Shown piece after piece: positions 63,408 through 64,000 of a DNA stretch of 64,000 bases. Each line of letters begins with the position of its first letter. Positions within the stretch are counted from its first letter, which is position 1. The notes beneath the pieces are model-generated. The model was given only the letters and a program-made list of their open reading frames with translations. It had not been told where the DNA came from and searched no databases. The position numbers were made by a program, and so were the translations under genes. This DNA is from Myroides sp. JBRI-B21084 (GTDB lineage: Bacteria > Bacteroidota > Bacteroidia > Flavobacteriales > Flavobacteriaceae). The stretch lies in contig NZ_CP120653.1 in assembly GCF_030545015.1 (NCBI RefSeq), positions 620,001 to 684,000 on the forward strand, written 5' to 3'.

Positions 63408-64000
63408 TTATTTAGCGTCTGCATATTTTTTAGCAACAGCATCCCAGTTAACAACATTAAAAAATGCGTTAATATAATCGGGTCTGCGGTTTTGGTAGTT
63501 TAAGTAGTACGCGTGTTCCCAAACATCTAAACCTAAAATTGGTGTACCTTCGCAACCAATACCTGGCATTAAAGGATTGTCTTGATTTGCAGTAGCACAA
63601 ACTTCTAATTTGCCATTTTTAACACATAACCATGCCCAGCCCGAACCAAATTGTGTAGCACCAGCTTTAGCAAAAGTGTCTTTAAAAGCGTCAAAGCTTC
63701 CAAAAGCATCGTTAATAGCTGCAGCTAAATCGCCAGTTGGTTGGCCACCAGCATTTGGTGCCATAACTTCCCAAAACAAATTATGGTTGTAAAAACCACC
63801 GCCGTTATTACGAACTGCTTTGTTATTTAAATCTAAGTTTTTTATGATTTCGTCAATCGATTTTCCTGCTAAATCAGTACCTTCAATTGCTGCATTCAAA
63901 TTATTTGTATAAGCTTGGTGGTGTTTAGAGTGGTGAATTTCCATTGTTTTAGCGTCGATATGCGGCTCTAAAGCGTCATAAGAATAAGGTAAATTTGGTA
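63408..64000 (-). CDS. sodA: superoxide dismutase (Mn/Fe), start beyond the window edge
   Basis: The reading frame continues past position 64000: residues [19 protein letters not shown] precede [16 protein letters not shown], so the ATG at 63944 is internal. Metal ligands are seen: His in HHSKHHQAY, His in NHNLFW, Asp and His in [17 protein letters not shown] and NQDNPLMPG (Gln) favour the Mn or cambialistic type over strict Fe. It converts superoxide to peroxide and oxygen. At least 197 residues are visible; a few N-terminal ones are missing. Confidence 0.92.
   Translation of the reverse strand, partial: PNLPYSYDALEPHIDAKTMEIHHSKHHQAYTNNLNAAIEGTDLAGKSIDEIIKNLDLNNKAVRNNGGGFYNHNLFWEVMAPNAGGQPTGDLAAAINDAFGSFDAFKDTFAKAGATQFGSGWAWLCVKNGKLEVCATANQDNPLMPGIGCEGTPILGLDVWEHAYYLNYQNRRPDYINAFFNVVNWDAVAKKYADAK

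Noticed and set aside
63408..63944. SOD starting at the ATG at 63944
   Set aside because: The frame is open to the window edge with the conserved [15 protein letters not shown] start, so the true start is outside.

Overview
The window looks like an ordinary chromosomal segment of a Bacteroidota bacterium, most likely family Flavobacteriaceae; the genus cannot be fixed from this sequence. The basis is very low G+C, A-rich leaders without Shine-Dalgarno sequences, repeated promoter elements of the Bacteroidota type TAnnTTTG, type IX secretion (T9SS) C-terminal sorting domains, a TonB-dependent receptor with a carboxypeptidase-like N-terminal domain, and lineage-typical families (GSCFA, DUF4230, DUF5687, DUF6252, DnaE with an N-terminal exonuclease). 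No insertion sequence, prophage, integrase or CRISPR array was seen, and no gap without a gene or tRNA exceeds about 220 bases.

Layout. 1-2.4 kb: a small membrane ORF, a DUF423 protein and PEP carboxykinase (pckA). 2.4-8.5 kb: the most unusual unit, six tightly packed genes: AdoMet decarboxylase (speD), a zinc-ribbon/DUF4178 membrane protein, a DUF350 membrane protein, a membrane-anchored aminopropyltransferase, a Tat-type FAD oxidoreductase with a lipobox-like site, and a His-rich polytopic membrane protein. Adjacent genes overlap by 1, 8, 23 and 23 bases or are 6 bases apart, so they are almost certainly co-expressed. They read as a membrane-associated route that makes and then perhaps oxidises or moves an aminopropyl product. 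8.6-14.1 kb: YceI, era-der, two identical initiator tRNA genes, and a MerR-LemA-TPM-TPM cluster. 14.2-21.1 kb: alaS, an ABM-like protein, GSCFA, DUF4230, a lipoprotein and a LuxE-like protein.

21.1-28.7 kb: T9SS cargo, a stand-alone sorting domain, a beta-helix lipoprotein and a large TonB-dependent receptor, divergent from a two-component system. 28.8-33.7 kb: trmB, a LysE-like exporter, an alkyltransferase-like protein without the catalytic cysteine, thiol peroxidase, and Fe-S/redox genes (mrp/apbC, NifU-like, ferredoxin-NADP reductase). 33.8-45.1 kb: a DUF5687/ATPase ABC exporter, TIGR00266 protein, [2Fe-2S] ferredoxin, glutaryl-CoA dehydrogenase-like enzyme, a small carboxypeptidase-regulatory/plug-like protein, PA0069 radical SAM protein, T9SS cargo, and rpsP-rimM-trmN6. 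45.3-51.5 kb: a DUF6252 lipoprotein, dnaE with built-in proofreading domain, trxA and three tRNA-Asp genes followed by a possible tRNA remnant. 51.6-64 kb: several small exported TonB-C-terminal-like proteins, ruvC-hemW, a cyclase-family enzyme, a DPP III-like lipoprotein peptidase, truC, a tandem pair of unknown exported proteins and a superoxide dismutase cut by the window edge.

All assignments come from reading the translations and DNA by eye; no database search was run.
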